Assembly: GCA_963691815.1 (NCBI GenBank)
Contig: OY829660.1
Coordinates: 6,418,552-6,482,551 of the forward strand
Length of the DNA: 64,000 nt
Source of the DNA: Echiichthys vipera
Taxonomy: Eukaryota; Chordata; Actinopteri; Perciformes; Trachinidae
Reading direction: 5' to 3'
The notes under the pieces were generated by a model that had not been told where the DNA came from, ran no database searches, and saw only the letters and a program-made list of their open reading frames with translations. Position numbers and translations under genes: made by a program. Below, piece after piece: positions 1 through 11,434 of the stretch. Every line of letters starts with the position of its first letter. The first letter of the stretch is position 1.

Positions 1-79
1 GCTGGACGCCGTGCAGGTCTGGGAGGTGAAGTGCGCCGACCTGTCGCTGTCGCCAGTCTACAAGGCTGCCATGGGAATG
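1..79 (+). CDS. lig1: lig1 exon (third from last in coding sequence)
   Basis: The first base completes a codon from the preceding exon. The rest encodes about 26 residues of the OB-fold region, including VWEVKCADLSLSP. Donor ATG|GTCAGT begins at 80. Confidence 0.93.
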
Positions 80-3000
80 GTCAGTTCAGCCTGTTAACCC
101 CCCCCCCCCCCCTTCCTCCATGTGTTTCCGCTGATAAATTTATCCCGTTACGGTCTGTTGCCTACAGTGAAAAGTCACAATTAGCGCGTCTTAATTGAGT
201 TATTAAAAAATGTTGTAAAAGATGCTGGATTTAATGGAACAGATACTTGTTTATTACCCGTAGTTTGGCTGCGTGTTGGACTCCGTCCCACAGTGCACAT
301 AAAGTGCTGCCATAACATTAACAGTATTCAACTCTCATTTTCAAGCATAGCTGAAATAAAATGGCACTCAGAAGGACCTGAAAACATTTAAAGGATGAAG
401 GACAGACGGTTTTAGCATTTTTTAAACTTATTTAGTTACAAAAAAAAAAACGTTTAAAGGTGCCAGGTGTCCTATTTCATTGTCAGTAAGCCTTAAAATG
501 TACTACTTTGCTTTTAAACACTTGAATTTGAGATAGCTGTGCGAGTTGTTGTAAACAAATGAGACCATTGCTAAGAGGATTAGTACTATCTGCGCTTTAC
601 ATACGGTCAGCCACCATATTATTAATTTGTCAAATTACTCCATGGCTTTAAACATCATGTAGCTGCTTTTTTGGTGTTGTTTTTTCCTTCAGTTGTTAGA
701 AACAATGGTGTAAGGCCAGATGTGAATTAATTCAGAGGTTTTATTTTTTTATGGGAAACCTCAGCACTGACAGTAGCACTTGTGTGAGACATTGGCTACC
801 ACCATTTTCTCAGGGTAACTATACCAAAAAAATGAACAATTAATTGCAATTTGTCACTTCCCACACCGCTTGTGAGGCTAAAAACTGATTAGTGTGTCAA
901 TGTCAGTCGGTGTAGCAAGTCAGCATGTCAAAATGCACTTAATTCATCTATGCCTATGTTATTTTTATTGTTCTATAGTGAGATATCATATATGACTACT
1001 TCAGAATTCAAATCAAATGTATTGTAACAGAGTTTCTTTTTCTAGGCAAACCAAATCTGTACATATTTAAAAGTCTCGACTGCACTCATTATTCACATCT
1101 GACATGTTCTGATTCTCAAACAGCCCTGGTTAGAAAAAGGAAACAAAATGTACAATGCATCTGTTTTTTACAGTAGAAAGTCAGGGGCGGGTGGATGAAA
1201 GTAGGACAAAAGCACAGTCTGTGTCCTGGAACTGAAAGGGTTGAAAAAAACATAATAAAAAAAAAACTCCTTGATGTCTTTGATGGACAGGCTGACTTTC
1301 CTACAAAGGCTGAGAAATGGCACTTGCAAAATGGAGAAATTGATGATATAATTGCTGGAATTAAGAGCATGCTTGGAGTTTGGTCCTTGCTCACTTGCAC
1401 TGCTTCGAATGTCATTTACCTTCCCTCTGTTTGTTTATCTGTTTTGACAATAAATTGAAATGATATACAGTGATGCAGTGCTAATGCTGTGCTGTATAGA
1501 GCTGGAGCTCAAAATCCACAGTAGAGCATGTCTGCTGTTTGGATGTTGTGAATGTTACATTGCCTGCTAAAGGCTGTGCTGTTCAGTTAAAAAAAAATGA
1601 TTCAACACATCCAGGGTTTACTGTTTTCAATACAACACGAGTAACAATGGACAAATGCTCGCATGCATCAATGGTTGTGTACTGTATACTGACTACGTGT
1701 CTGCCCTCAGGTGGATCCAGAAAAGGGCATTTCTCTGAGATTCCCCCGCTTCCTTCGGATTAGAGACGACAAGAAGCCCGAAGACGCCACGACTGGAGCT
1801 CAGGTACGTCTGATCGACTGTACTGGGATGAGCCTGGTTGGAGGCTAAAAACCAGGGGTGTGAAATCAACAGTGAAATGAAGTGTAGAGTAATGGGGATG
1901 GGAATCGAGAACCAGTTCCAAATTGTCCGTTCCATCAGAATCGTATGCCTCCGAGCTTTTTCAGTTCCTTTTATCAATGCCGGCATGTTTGTTGTTACAA
2001 AACGACGACCCTAAAACTCGTTTGTGTGTGCTGCTGGCGATGTGGATCGTGTCTAGGTGGTAACTGTCGTTTGCAGAAAACCGCAAATGAGGTGAAACTG
2101 TATGTGCTGAAAATGTTCAAGTACTGATAAAAACCAAACAACAAGATAAATGAATATTACAGGGTTCGTACATGTGCTTGAAGTACTTGAAAATCCTTGA
2201 ATTTTAATGTTGTGTTTTCAAGGTATCCGCATTTCTATGACAACAAAAAGCTATACTATAGAAGTTCAGTTTAGTTTCTTATCCTTCTGTTGTTATGAAA
2301 CACAATTCTAGTTGTTTATAGCATAATACCAGCTCTTATAACATGGTCGTTAAAAAAAGTGAAATAATAATTTTCAACCACAGCTGTAAGGTGCTGGAAA
2401 AGCTCGAAAATGGAACTTGAAAGTGCTTTAATCTGAGCTTAGACGATGTGTACGAACCCTGATATTAAAACAACAGACTTGGGCTGCGGTTTTCTTTCTC
2501 CTGCGGACGGGGTGACCGTCTTCGATCAAGTTTCCCTCAACATTCATAACAAAAACTGAATACGACCACACTGCATGCCTATCCTTATACTAACAATTGA
2601 AGGTCATCTCCTGAGAGTCTTGCAAATCTTTGGTTACCATTTGGACGCTACAGTAAACTTCCAACAAGGAGGAAGCATTGCGGAGAGGAGGAAGCGTTTC
2701 ACAGCGTTGCTTCATCTCGCAAAGAAAGATGAGAAGAGTGCTGCTTCAGGGCCGATTTTTCATTGCGTTAGACGGAGCTGCTCGTATTTGCGGGGTGAGG
2801 TTTTGTGTGTGTAAGGTGAATTGACAGCGTATCGCTATTCTACTCGGTAGTTGTAGTCTATTGTTTGACAGTGACGATACAGGGAAGGGAATCAAAGATT
2901 GGATCAATAAGCAGAATGGATAATGGCCTCGGTAACAATAGAATCTTATCATTTCCCATCCCTTATAATATCAGAATATCAGATCAGGAGGTCAAACGGG

Positions 3001-6000
3001 TCAGGCGTCTGCCATATAGTAACATAAACTAAAAGAAAATCAGTCACATGTCTGTTTGGTCATGTTACTTTGATGTCTCATGTAGAGATGGTGCATCGAC
3101 ATCACGGTGGTCACCTCACAAGAGTTGTCCTTTAAAATTTCAGAGGTGAAATGCACCGCAAGGACAAGCTTTTTTAATACTGGCGTTGATTCATGAAGTG
3201 GCCTCCCATCGCTCGACGAACGCTGCTATATAACAGTCAGGTAAAGCGGCACCTCTGGAGTTTACTGTTGGACTCTGGGTAATATATTGCGCGGCGGCAA
3301 AACAGTGAATTATATAGTACAGTAGAGATGTGCAGGTCGGCTGTACCTTCACCTGAATACACACATACTTAACTTTCCGACCACAAACATGTCACAAGCT
3401 GCGATTCTTTTGAACATAAAGAGCCTTTATTGCTGCAGGTTTCTCTATATGTCACCATTACCACACTTGCACAGTTACCATAGGTTTTTACCAAAGACAT
3501 CAATGAAGCTTAAATGATTTAGGATGTTTTTATTCTCAGTCATTTGCTTCTCTCCGACCTGCGCACTGACCCAACAGCACATCATTTATTTATGACCCAA
3601 TCCAAGCAGCCTGAATAACAAATCAATGCACACATCACCGGGCTATTGTATAGGATTTGAAATACCTTATACAAACTAACTGCTTAATTGTTTCTGGAGA
3701 GACTGTCGAGATTCATGTCCTCTCAAACTATAAAGAGTGAAACAACTTTAGACTTTGGACACGTTAAAAGGGTCCTGTTCCCGGCTTTAATGGACGGCAC
3801 AGCGCTGCAGGGTTTCAGTGGCGTTAATAAATTAGCAGCTAGAGGTAATTGCTCCCAACACCTCGGTGAATTTCAGCCTTCATGCACGTCTTTTAAGCCC
3901 AACATTGTTGAAACAAAGCAGCTGATATTGGCAGCAGAGTAACTTAGCAGCTGGAAAGTGTCCTGCAGCTTCCTGCTGCACTCCCAATCCCCGCATGAGG
4001 AGAGCAGAGAACAGTGACCGTGAAACACAGTGAATACTCACACTGAGCTGAAAGAGTTCCACCACTTTGTCTGCCAGCTTGATTCTCTGCTAAAATGTTC
4101 AGTAGGGCTTCCACTAACGACTATTTTTCTCGACTTTATTTTTTTTATCTATTAAACTATTGACTATTTTATTGATCAATCGATTATTTTTGACGATTAA
4201 TTTCATTCCAAATCGGATCATTTATTCATTCATTTTCAACCGCTTGTCCCTGTCTGGGTCGCGGGGCGCTGGAGCCGATCCCAGCTGACATCGGGCGTGA
4301 GGGGGGGTCCACCCTAGAGAGGACGCCAGTCCATCGCAGGGCACATAGAGACGAACAGAGACAGACAACCATTCACACCTACGGGCAATTCTTAGAGTCA
4401 TCAATGAACCTAACACATGCATGTCTTTGGACTGTGGGAGGAAACCGGAGAACCCGGAGAAAACCCACGCAGACACGGGGAGAACATGCAAACTCCACAC
4501 AGAAAGGCCCCAGCCGGGATTTGAACCAGGGACCTTCTTGCTGTGAGGCGACAGTGCTAACCACCACTTTTTTTTTGATTAATGTTCGTTCTATTTTGAC
4601 AAACTGTATGACATTATATAACGCAACAAAAGCAAAAACGTTAACTGATGTTTACAGATTATAATGCAAAACTGTAGGTAACTGTAGGCTTATTTCATTT
4701 TGGTGAATCAAACCTAACGGATTCTACCACCGAACTCCCTCCTCAGATGTAACAATTTAAAGTTTCCCTAAATATTTAAAGATCTGCAACACTTACTAAC
4801 AAAGGAAAGATGTCACTTTAAAAGCTGCTTCCTGTTCCTCCTGTTAGTAATCTCTTCAAACAGTCTGTCAGCACTGCTATGATGATCAAGTCCACTTCCC
4901 CCGTCTCTCCTCTCCTCTGTTCTTGGTGTGCGGCGCGATCACATGGAGCACGGCGGTTTCCGTAGTGGGTACATTACAGCAGCTGTTGATTCTAATGGAC
5001 GTGCTCTGCTGTGCTGCAGTGGGCAAACGTGTCTGCCAGGGTCCGTGCCCATGTATTTTGCCACTTGTTAAAACACGAGAGCAAAGGATGTTGATGAACG
5101 TGTGAAATCTCAACAGCGCTGATGTCATCCACTCCGACGACTAATCGTGGCAGCCCTGATCATAAGACACGCCTGCCAACGTCAGGAGTTACCTTGGACG
5201 TGCTGACCAACCCCCCACCACAGCGACTTCCTGGTTGATCCAATAGGGAAGTGCAGAGTGTCCAGTAGGAGTAGTTTGCACAATAAAGCAGTTTCCCATT
5301 GACCCCCATGTTAAACAGGCTGTTTTCACAGCATGATTAAACCTCCCCCCAACGTCACATACATGCCCTTTTTTGGTTAGAGGAAATGAGGCGGAGTCAA
5401 AGTCTGACAAGAGGGCGACTCTCGTAGGCGAGGATTATTGGATCAAGCTGAGAGAACGGACCCCGACGGGTATGCTACGTCCATTTTTTGTAGTCTATGG
5501 TGCTCACTGACAGCCAACAGCCATGTATCACGCAACCATTGCTCATTGTGACTTTCTCACTCACTCACTAAACCAGTGTAGCATTTATAAGGTCTGAATC
5601 ATGTTATAATGTCAATTTTTACTGACTGGAATTTATAGCCATCTGTTAACTGTGGAGTCCAAATTTGGGCTCGTTACAGTTGGAAGACAGGCTGGAACAT
5701 CAGCTGCATCTAAATGATATAACTCACTGAGTGGAATCCAGTTTACAAAAAAACCTGTTCTCTTTCAAGTGGGGAAGCGGCACATGTTCAAAAGCACAAC
5801 TTGACATGATCTGAGAGGATGCACACACACTCACTCACTCATAGTTTGAACCTGTCATTTAGCAAAGCATGTAAAATAAGCAAGAGCTCGTTCAAGTCAG
5901 GAGGAATAAAAAAAATAAAAAAAACATGGAGCCTGAACCGTTTGGACTCAGTCAGTTTTCAGGCTGAGAATCAAAGCTTTACCTTGATCTTCTTTCATTG

Positions 6001-6414
6001 TTTTACTCCTCACTGTGCCGCCCCGCTGCACTGGCACTGATGCTGCTCATTCTGGGTGGGCCCTGCTTTCCACTACATTATTCACCCCCGCCCCGCCTTC
6101 CACCGCTTCACCCCGAAACCCTGAGCTCAAGTGAACACAACCTCCGTCTCCCAGCCAGCAGCTGGGAGTCGCCGACTTCAAAGCCCGCAATATGAATAAT
6201 CAAACTGTTATTTTTAGCTTTTCCTCTTCATGTTACTGACCTGACTTGATGGTCTTCTCCCCCTTCCTCCTGCCTTCTCTTTCATGCCAACCCTTTCCCC
6301 TCCCTCTTTCCCTCTCAACCTCTGTCCATGTCTCTGCAGATTGCTGATTTGTACAAGAAGCAGCAGCAGATTCAGAATCAGGGGGAGAAAGGTGACCCGG
6401 AGGACTACTACTGA
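1..6414 (+). CDS. lig1: DNA ligase I, C-terminal exons (5' truncated by window)
   Basis: ATP-dependent DNA ligase I seals nicks during lagging-strand replication and excision repair in the nucleus. Three exons join in frame: 1-79, 1711-1803 and 6340-6414 (stop TGA 6412-6414). The first gives WEVKCADLSLSPVY, typical of the LIG1 OB-fold end. The second gives KGISLRFPRFLRIRDDKKPE, which is ligase motif VI (RFPRF...R.DK). The third gives the short tail LYKKQQQIQNQ...DPEDYY, close to the mammalian LIG1 terminus. All junctions are GT-AG and phase 0 (ATG|GTCAGT, CTCAG|GTGGAT, CAG|GTACGT, CTGCAG|ATTGCT). The nucleotidyltransferase core and N-terminal PCNA-binding region lie left of the window. LIG3 and LIG4 have different C termini, so LIG1 is a firm call. 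Confidence 0.96.
80..1710 (+). other. lig1 intron
   Basis: AT-rich intron that starts with a short C-run (100-113). I recognise no gene, RNA or named repeat here. Its open frames are short and unrelated to known proteins. Confidence 0.8.
1711..1803 (+). CDS. lig1: lig1 exon carrying ligase motif VI
   Basis: 31 codons from VDPEKGISLRF to ATTGAQ, containing the RFPRF.R.RDDK signature of motif VI. The acceptor is ctgccctcag and the donor is CAG|GTACGT. Confidence 0.95.
2160..2461. mobile_element. Non-autonomous DNA transposon (MITE) with TIRs and target duplication
   Basis: The ends are perfect 13-bp inverted repeats: CAGGGTTCGTACA at 2160-2172 and its complement at 2449-2461. They are flanked by identical ATATTA (2154-2159 and 2462-2467), which looks like a target-site duplication. 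The interior has CTTGAAAATCCTTGAA-type sequence and no open frame. Terminal CAGGGTTCG... ends resemble hAT-type fish MITEs, but the duplication seen is 6 bp, not the usual 8. Confidence 0.82.
4104..5157. mobile_element. hAT-like MITE (AGGGCT...AGCCCT ends) interrupted by an L2-type tail
   Basis: The left end AGGGCTTCCACTAACGAC (4104-4121) and the right end CGACTAATCGTGGCAGCCCT (5138-5157) are imperfect inverted repeats. Sub-terminal sequence rich in ATCGATTA follows the left end. This matches the common fish MITE type with AGGGCTGCAACTAACGATTA ends. Such elements are usually 200-400 bp; the extra length includes the LINE tail at 4222-4566. No clear target duplication was found. Confidence 0.55.
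4222..4566 (+). mobile_element. L2-type LINE 3' tail fragment
   Basis: Contains the fish repeat landmarks CCGCTTGTCCCTGTCTGGGT, GGAGCCGATCCCAGCTGACA, CATGTCTTTGGACTGTGGGA and GGGGAGAACATGCAAACTCC. I recognise this as the widespread L2/Maui-like 3' region. A second copy in the opposite direction lies at 8281-8540. The family name is from memory. Confidence 0.65.
6340..6414 (+). CDS. lig1: lig1 terminal coding exon
   Basis: 24 codons plus TGA. It encodes IADLYKKQQQIQNQ and an acidic DPEDYY end. A long pyrimidine tract and gtctctgcag precede it. The 3' UTR is short, with a poly(A) signal 90 bases after the stop. Confidence 0.95.
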   Translation: MADLYKKQQQIQNQGEKGDPEDYY

Positions 6415-6502
6415 TCATCCGTAGTCATCAGGAGAGAATAATACATAGCCGCAATTTCAAAATAATTGTAAATAGCTTCTTTCTTTATGTAATGTTGAAT
6501 GA

Positions 6503-6508
6503 AATAAA
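6503..6508 (+). terminator. lig1: Poly(A) signal AATAAA of lig1
   Basis: AATAAA lies about 90 bases after the lig1 stop and is followed by a T/GT-rich stretch around 6533-6545. This gives a compact 3' UTR of about 110-130 bases. Confidence 0.75.
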
Positions 6509-7402
6509 GGCTCCTGCCAGTTTTAAGCGTCCTGTCTTTTGTGTTATTGATTCATTGAAGCAGCTCTCTTTCAGAGCCAAAATTGCTCTCACATCTCGCT
6601 GCGTACGGTCCACATGAATTCCAAAAAAACCCTAATCGGCTCAGCAGTAGCAGCACACTTGCTGGTAATAGATGCCTATCAAAAATTCTAAAAAAAATAT
6701 TAAGTGTTTTGGTGTCATACGAACACACAAGAAGCAGCAGCAATGTGCAGTCAGCGCGTGTGGTAATAAAAGGACAAGCCAAGGAGATTGCCGGCTCCCT
6801 AAAATGTTATTTGAAGTAGAAAAAGACGCGGGGGCTGACAGTTGCTCAAACTGCAGGACAAAAGAGAAGCATTCACAGCTTGCATTAGATGATGGAAATC
6901 CACTAACTGTCCAACCTGAATCAATCAGAGTCTGTAGGAGATGTGTGGAGGGAGGGAGCACTTTGAGAGCCAAGGACGGGCGCTTATTACATGGAGAGGC
7001 GAAGAGGGTTGTTAGTTGTTTTTTTGCATAGTGACTGTGAGAGCAGTGTGTTTTAGACCGAGATCGAACCACTTAATGTTTGCGATACGTTCGTGCTTGT
7101 CAGTGTGAGGCGTAAGCATATATTGCAGTCCATTCTAAGTGTACCTATTTAGTTGACATTAACACAGCTGTGCATACTGTACAACTACACATCATACAAG
7201 AGCAACAGAGCTGCAATAGAAACGCTAACTGCTCATATCGCTGCAAATAAACTCCACACTATCTGCTGTAGGGATGCTAATGTCGGTCAGTCCTCCACCA
7301 TTTTGGTCCAGGTGGAGTTATAAACTTACTTTTGTTTGTACATTCATGGTCTCTGGTCTCTGGCTGGCTGACTTTTCTGTAGTGACACCATGAGGTTGAC
7401 AT

Positions 7403-7452
7403 GAATAATAATAATTCATTTGATTTATAGAGCCCTTTTCATCAAACAAAAC
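7403..7452. repeat. Fragment of dispersed repeat (ATTTATATAGCACCTTTT type)
   Basis: ATAATAATTCATTTGATTTA followed by TAGAGCCCTTTTC resembles the piece at 21368-21446 (CACTTTATTTATATAGCACC). Both look like degraded copies of one common vertebrate dispersed repeat of uncertain class. Confidence 0.4.
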
Positions 7453-7520
7453 ATTTCATCTGTGAATGCGTCTGAGAGGGGGAGCCAAAAGCCTTTTTTT
7501 TTTTTATCATCCATGGTTTT

Positions 7521-7724
7521 GAGTGAAATCTAAACAACTATTGGATGGATTGCAGATAAACGTTGCACTCTCATTCACGTCCCTCTCAGAATGAATCGTA
7601 AGCACTTCCATGATGTTCTTTTCATCCAGCACCATAATCAGGCCGACGTCTCACTTTGTCCAGTCCTTTGACTTAATACCTGCAAAATGAAAGACATTCC
7701 CATCATCTGTTTAGTGCTAATTAG
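7521..7724. repeat. Fish dispersed repeat, first half
   Basis: Contains ACAACTATTGGATGGATTGC, then ...CACTCTCATTCACGTCCCTCTCAG..., ACCTGCAAAATGAAAGACAT and TTAGTGCTAATTAG. These occur in this order in a very common teleost repeat. The expected continuation is about 1 kb downstream (8736-8897). Recognised from memory; class not assigned. Confidence 0.5.
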
Positions 7725-8280
7725 GGCCCAGTGGATTTGTTGTGACTTGCGTTTCATTCTGTGAAAACTGAGTTCTCTCACCACACTGTATCATTTATTG
7801 TTTCTCTCCCTCGACAATATATCTGTGAAATAACCCTGACCCGCCTCCTCCTCCTTTCTGCTGATGCTCCTTTCTGATCCGGCTATTCTCACCTCAGAGA
7901 TAAAGTGAACAATTCTGTATATATATTGTGTTCTTTATTAAACCTTGAGAACATTGTTGAACTTGAACTTGTCTTTGTGTCACTTTGCTCTCCGGGCGCT
8001 TGTAGCTGCTTTGAGAATAAACTCACTTTAAGCACAAGCCAGTAGACTGATCGGAAACAAACCGCAAAACAATTTGGATCAGATTGTTCCACATTGATGG
8101 AATTTTTGAGCTGAAATGAAAATTGACCTTTTATATGGATTATGCACAGATATCACTCCAAATGTACTAAGAAGACTACTTTTCTAAACAAATAACGTTA
8201 TTAAAAAGAATATTTACCACCAATATACATTCCAATTATAGGAATGAGTGCAGAGAAAATTAAGAGTCATTTTTGATAAT

Positions 8281-8540
8281 CCTCCCGTGTCTGTGTGGGT
8301 TTTCTTAGGGTCCTTCAGCTTCCGCCCACGGTCCAAAGACATGCAGGTGTTGGGTTCATTAGTCATTCCAAATTGTCCGTAGGTGTGTAAATGTGAGTGT
8401 GAATGATTGTCTGTCTTTGTGTGTCAGCCCTGTGATAGTCTGGCATCCTGTCCAGGGTGCACCCCGCCTCTTGCCAAATGTCATCTGGGATTGGCTCCGT
8501 GCCCCCGACTGGGATAAGCGGTTACAGATGATGGATGGAA
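8281..8540 (-). mobile_element. L2-type LINE 3' tail fragment, reverse orientation
   Basis: The complement reads AACCGCTTATCCCAGTCGGG, then GGAGCCAATCCCAGATGACA, CCTGCATGTCTTTGGACCGT and AAAACCCACACAGACACGGG. These are the same landmarks in the same order as at 4222-4566. Its direction is opposite to that copy. It lies between the two halves of the repeat at 7521-7724 and 8736-8897. Confidence 0.65.
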
Positions 8541-8735
8541 GGGAAAAAGCGCTAAATACTACTGTATGTTCAGTATCATTCAGTTGCTGACCATTTAAAT
8601 ATAAATTTCAAAAAACACTGGCTATATGACACAATTTCTAAATAACCCCCAGCGTGGTTTTGTGTATTATATGTTCTGTAAAAAAGGTTTTCATATTGGA
8701 AAACATACGCCGATACTGAAAGTTACCGTCATGTG

Positions 8736-8897
8736 TGCAAATGTTAGCATGCTTACGCGCCAAACTGAGATGAACATACCCGTAAAAACCTGTGCATGTC
8801 ATCATTGCCAATATCAGCATGCAGGCAACCAGCCTTTAGCTCAAAGCACCATTGTGCACCATTTACAGCCTCAAAGAGCCACTGGCTGTTTGGATCT
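8736..8897. repeat. Fish dispersed repeat, second half
   Basis: Contains GCAAATGTTAGCATGCTTAC, CAAACTGAGATGAACAT, ATATCAGCATGC, TTTAGCTCAAAGCACCATTG and ACAGCCTCAAAGAGCC. In the common teleost repeat these follow the sequence seen at 7521-7724, so this is probably its displaced continuation. Confidence 0.5.
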
Positions 8898-9934
8898 GTG
8901 TGGGATGTGTACTCAGTGATCAGTAATGCATTGCTCCTATGCAGCAGCAGGAGGTTTTGCTCAACACATTTAATGCAGGAAATGAATTACAAGTGTTAGT
9001 AGGCCGGCGTTCTTGTGGCTGTAAGGAGGCATACATCAAATGTGCAATTTAAGGCACCGGCTTATCCGCAAGATGATTTGCATGTAAAATATTGCCAGTT
9101 CTGGTGACTCACACTGTATGTCTGTATTTCACATGCAGAGTGGATTGTATTTCCTATACTTTGAGTGCTTGTCGGGTCACTATTTGTTATGCTATCTCGG
9201 TATGCAAGCATGCACACAGCACAGTTGGTGGTTTGCCTTTTGCCTGTGTGGGCTGTGTCCTGTGTCTGCTGAAGGCGAGTTTGAGAAGGACACCATTGTT
9301 AGAATAATCATGGAAATTCCAAATCCAGATTGGCCTGCCCTTTCTGTCTGCCACTGCTGTTTATTTGTACCAAACTCTTATTTTCTCATCAGTTTCCGTT
9401 CACTTCCTTCCCCCGGTGAAGATTTTAAGGCGATTTTCCCTGTGAAATGTGTGTTTTCTTTCACTTTGGATACATCTGACAATCATCATCAAATCTTGTC
9501 TGAGCTGGTGTTACTAAAATCTGAATTTCAAATAGCACTTGTCAGCTTTACTGTTGCTTTAGAAGTCGGCTACAGTAAGAAAACAGCAAGTGTGAGGGAT
9601 GGAAAGGACCCTAATGGAAATCAAACAGGCAACAGAGCATGAAATATTGAACATGCAAATATGTAATGAATTCAATTCCACATTGTGTGTGTTGAATGAT
9701 CCCGGCTTTTGTTGTGAGTAACTCTGAAGGTTGGCCGCGCCAAGCGTTGTCTGCTAATTTGTGTACGTGTGGTTGTTAGTGTAGAGGGAGTCCGTGTGTC
9801 TTTGTGTACCTTTGTGTTGACAGTAAATGCTTGCACACTGAGACGGTACTGTATCCGTTTCCTCTTTTGTGCTTGTTTGAATGGGTTTGTTTTTATCATC
9901 CTTGTGAGAATGTGTGTGGCTGGTTAACTGCCCG

Positions 9935-9964
9935 TTGTGTGTGTGTGTGTCTGTGTGTGTGTGT
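9935..9964. repeat. (GT)n microsatellite
   Basis: About 15 GT units with one interruption, in intergenic sequence. Confidence 0.9.
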
Positions 9965-11100
9965 TTAAATGTGTCGCTGATGTTTACCAAGGGGGGCAGC
10001 TGGCGCATATCCGACGCCTGCGGGGCATTGCGGCACAGTGGCCTCCGTCTCCTCCGAGGTGCAAGCCCGTGTTCAAACAGCTGTGCTGTTAGTTCACATC
10101 AAGTCACCCGTTCAGACCAGGTCCCGCAGGGGAAGTTGCATTTGCAAACCTACCTGCTCGCAGCTTCTGTTGAGCTGTGCCTTGCTACATGTTAAGAAGC
10201 GGCTGGGGGCTTTGGGCTGTGGAGATGATTTATGAAAAAAGATGCCCCACAACTGATCTCTGGTGTTGTGACAGATGAAAGGCAAGCTGAAGATGGCTCC
10301 TCTGCGCTAAAGCTGTCCCCGCTGTGTACCTCTTTAAAGTTTTAGGAAGTGTCCCCTAAAGCAGGGTTATGGATTACCTCCAACTGCAAAGAAAAAAGGG
10401 GGCATCATAAAAAATGCCAGGTTTCACCTTTCTCTGTCCTTCTGCGCCCCCCCACCCCCAACCCATTCTCCCACATGAGCTATCTGTCTTGTTCACAATA
10501 CCCCTTTCTTCACCCAGAGAACAATGCGTTTGTTCTCCTCCACCTCCTCCTACCCATCCCTCCATCCATTTCTATCCCTTCATCCATTTGTTTGGTGCTC
10601 TCTGTGACATCTCTGCCATGCCAGGCTATGAGGGAGAGAGGGAGGGACAGACCCTGCTATTGTCCGTCGCCAAACCCACGGAATATCAATAGTGTTTTTC
10701 TTGAGCAGGAGGGCCGAGCGTTGGCCAGTAACCTTTCGGATTTGATGATGTCAGGCCCCCTCTTTTTTGGGCCCTTTATATGATTTCCCTCGTTCTCCAG
10801 TCTCCACTCTAGCAGGGTATTAGGCCCTCGACATAATGGACAGTGCAGAATTGTATGCGCTGTGTGACTCACCAGGGCACTTCATCAGCTCAGTTCAACT
10901 AGTACAAGTTGTGTGCGGCTGTGCCAACGAGTCCTCAAGTTAAACGAGAATACATCATTTGTAAATGCCCTCCAGAGTGCCCTTCCATCAGGAGGACATC
11001 ACTTGTCAGTGCCTTCAAAACGGTCACAACTCACAACTGACTGCTGTGATCTATGCTATGAAAGCAGCTTTTTCTGCCATTTTTGCATGAAATTATTTTA

Positions 11101-11183
11101 ACGTTTCATCGATTATTAAAATTAATGGTGATTATTGTTCTGTCGATCAGCTAATCACTTAGTCGACTACTCATTGCAGCTCT
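11101..11183. repeat. End fragment of AGGGCTGCAACTAAYGATTA-type MITE
   Basis: Contains TTTCATCGATTATTAAAATT, then CTGTCGATCAGCTAATCACT and AGTCGACTACTCATTGCAGC. This is one terminus of the hAT-like MITE family also seen at 4104-5157, 48781-49080 and 62061-62300. Confidence 0.5.
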
Positions 11184-11434
11184 AGTGGGAATGTCTTTTG
11201 TTCTGAAGGTATTTTGTTGGTGCTAGATGAAAGGTTAGGGGGTAAGAAAGTAAGATTCAGCCTCTTAGGAATAAGAACATTTGGGAATATGTAAATTTGT
11301 ACCAAAGTTCATGACAATCTCTTTGTCTCTTCAACATAAAACTTACATATGGGAAAACGTCCGATTCTGTCGTTTGTCTTGGTAGGTCTCGACCCTGCAC
11401 ATGTGGAACAGAGAGGAAAGCTAATAGGTTGAAT

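Larger units (their letters stand above)
1804..6339 (+). other. last lig1 intron, repeat-rich
   Basis: 4.5 kb intron. It holds a 302-bp MITE (2160-2461) and a composite repeat (4104-5157) with an L2-type LINE tail inside it. Unassigned but repeat-like sequence follows at 5190-5640. A pyrimidine-rich run leads into the acceptor at 6339. No gene is seen inside it. Confidence 0.8.

Noticed and set aside
6641..7072. 143-codon frame on the minus strand and its 119-codon plus-strand overlap
   Set aside because: Two overlapping frames on opposite strands, neither protein-like, just downstream of the lig1 poly(A) signal.
9118..9642. 174-codon open frame in the lig1-mpz interval
   Set aside because: No recognisable domain, cysteine/phenylalanine-rich composition typical of translated AT-rich non-coding DNA, no splice or promoter context.
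10349..10783. 144-codon open frame
   Set aside because: Composition follows C/T-rich low-complexity DNA; no domain.
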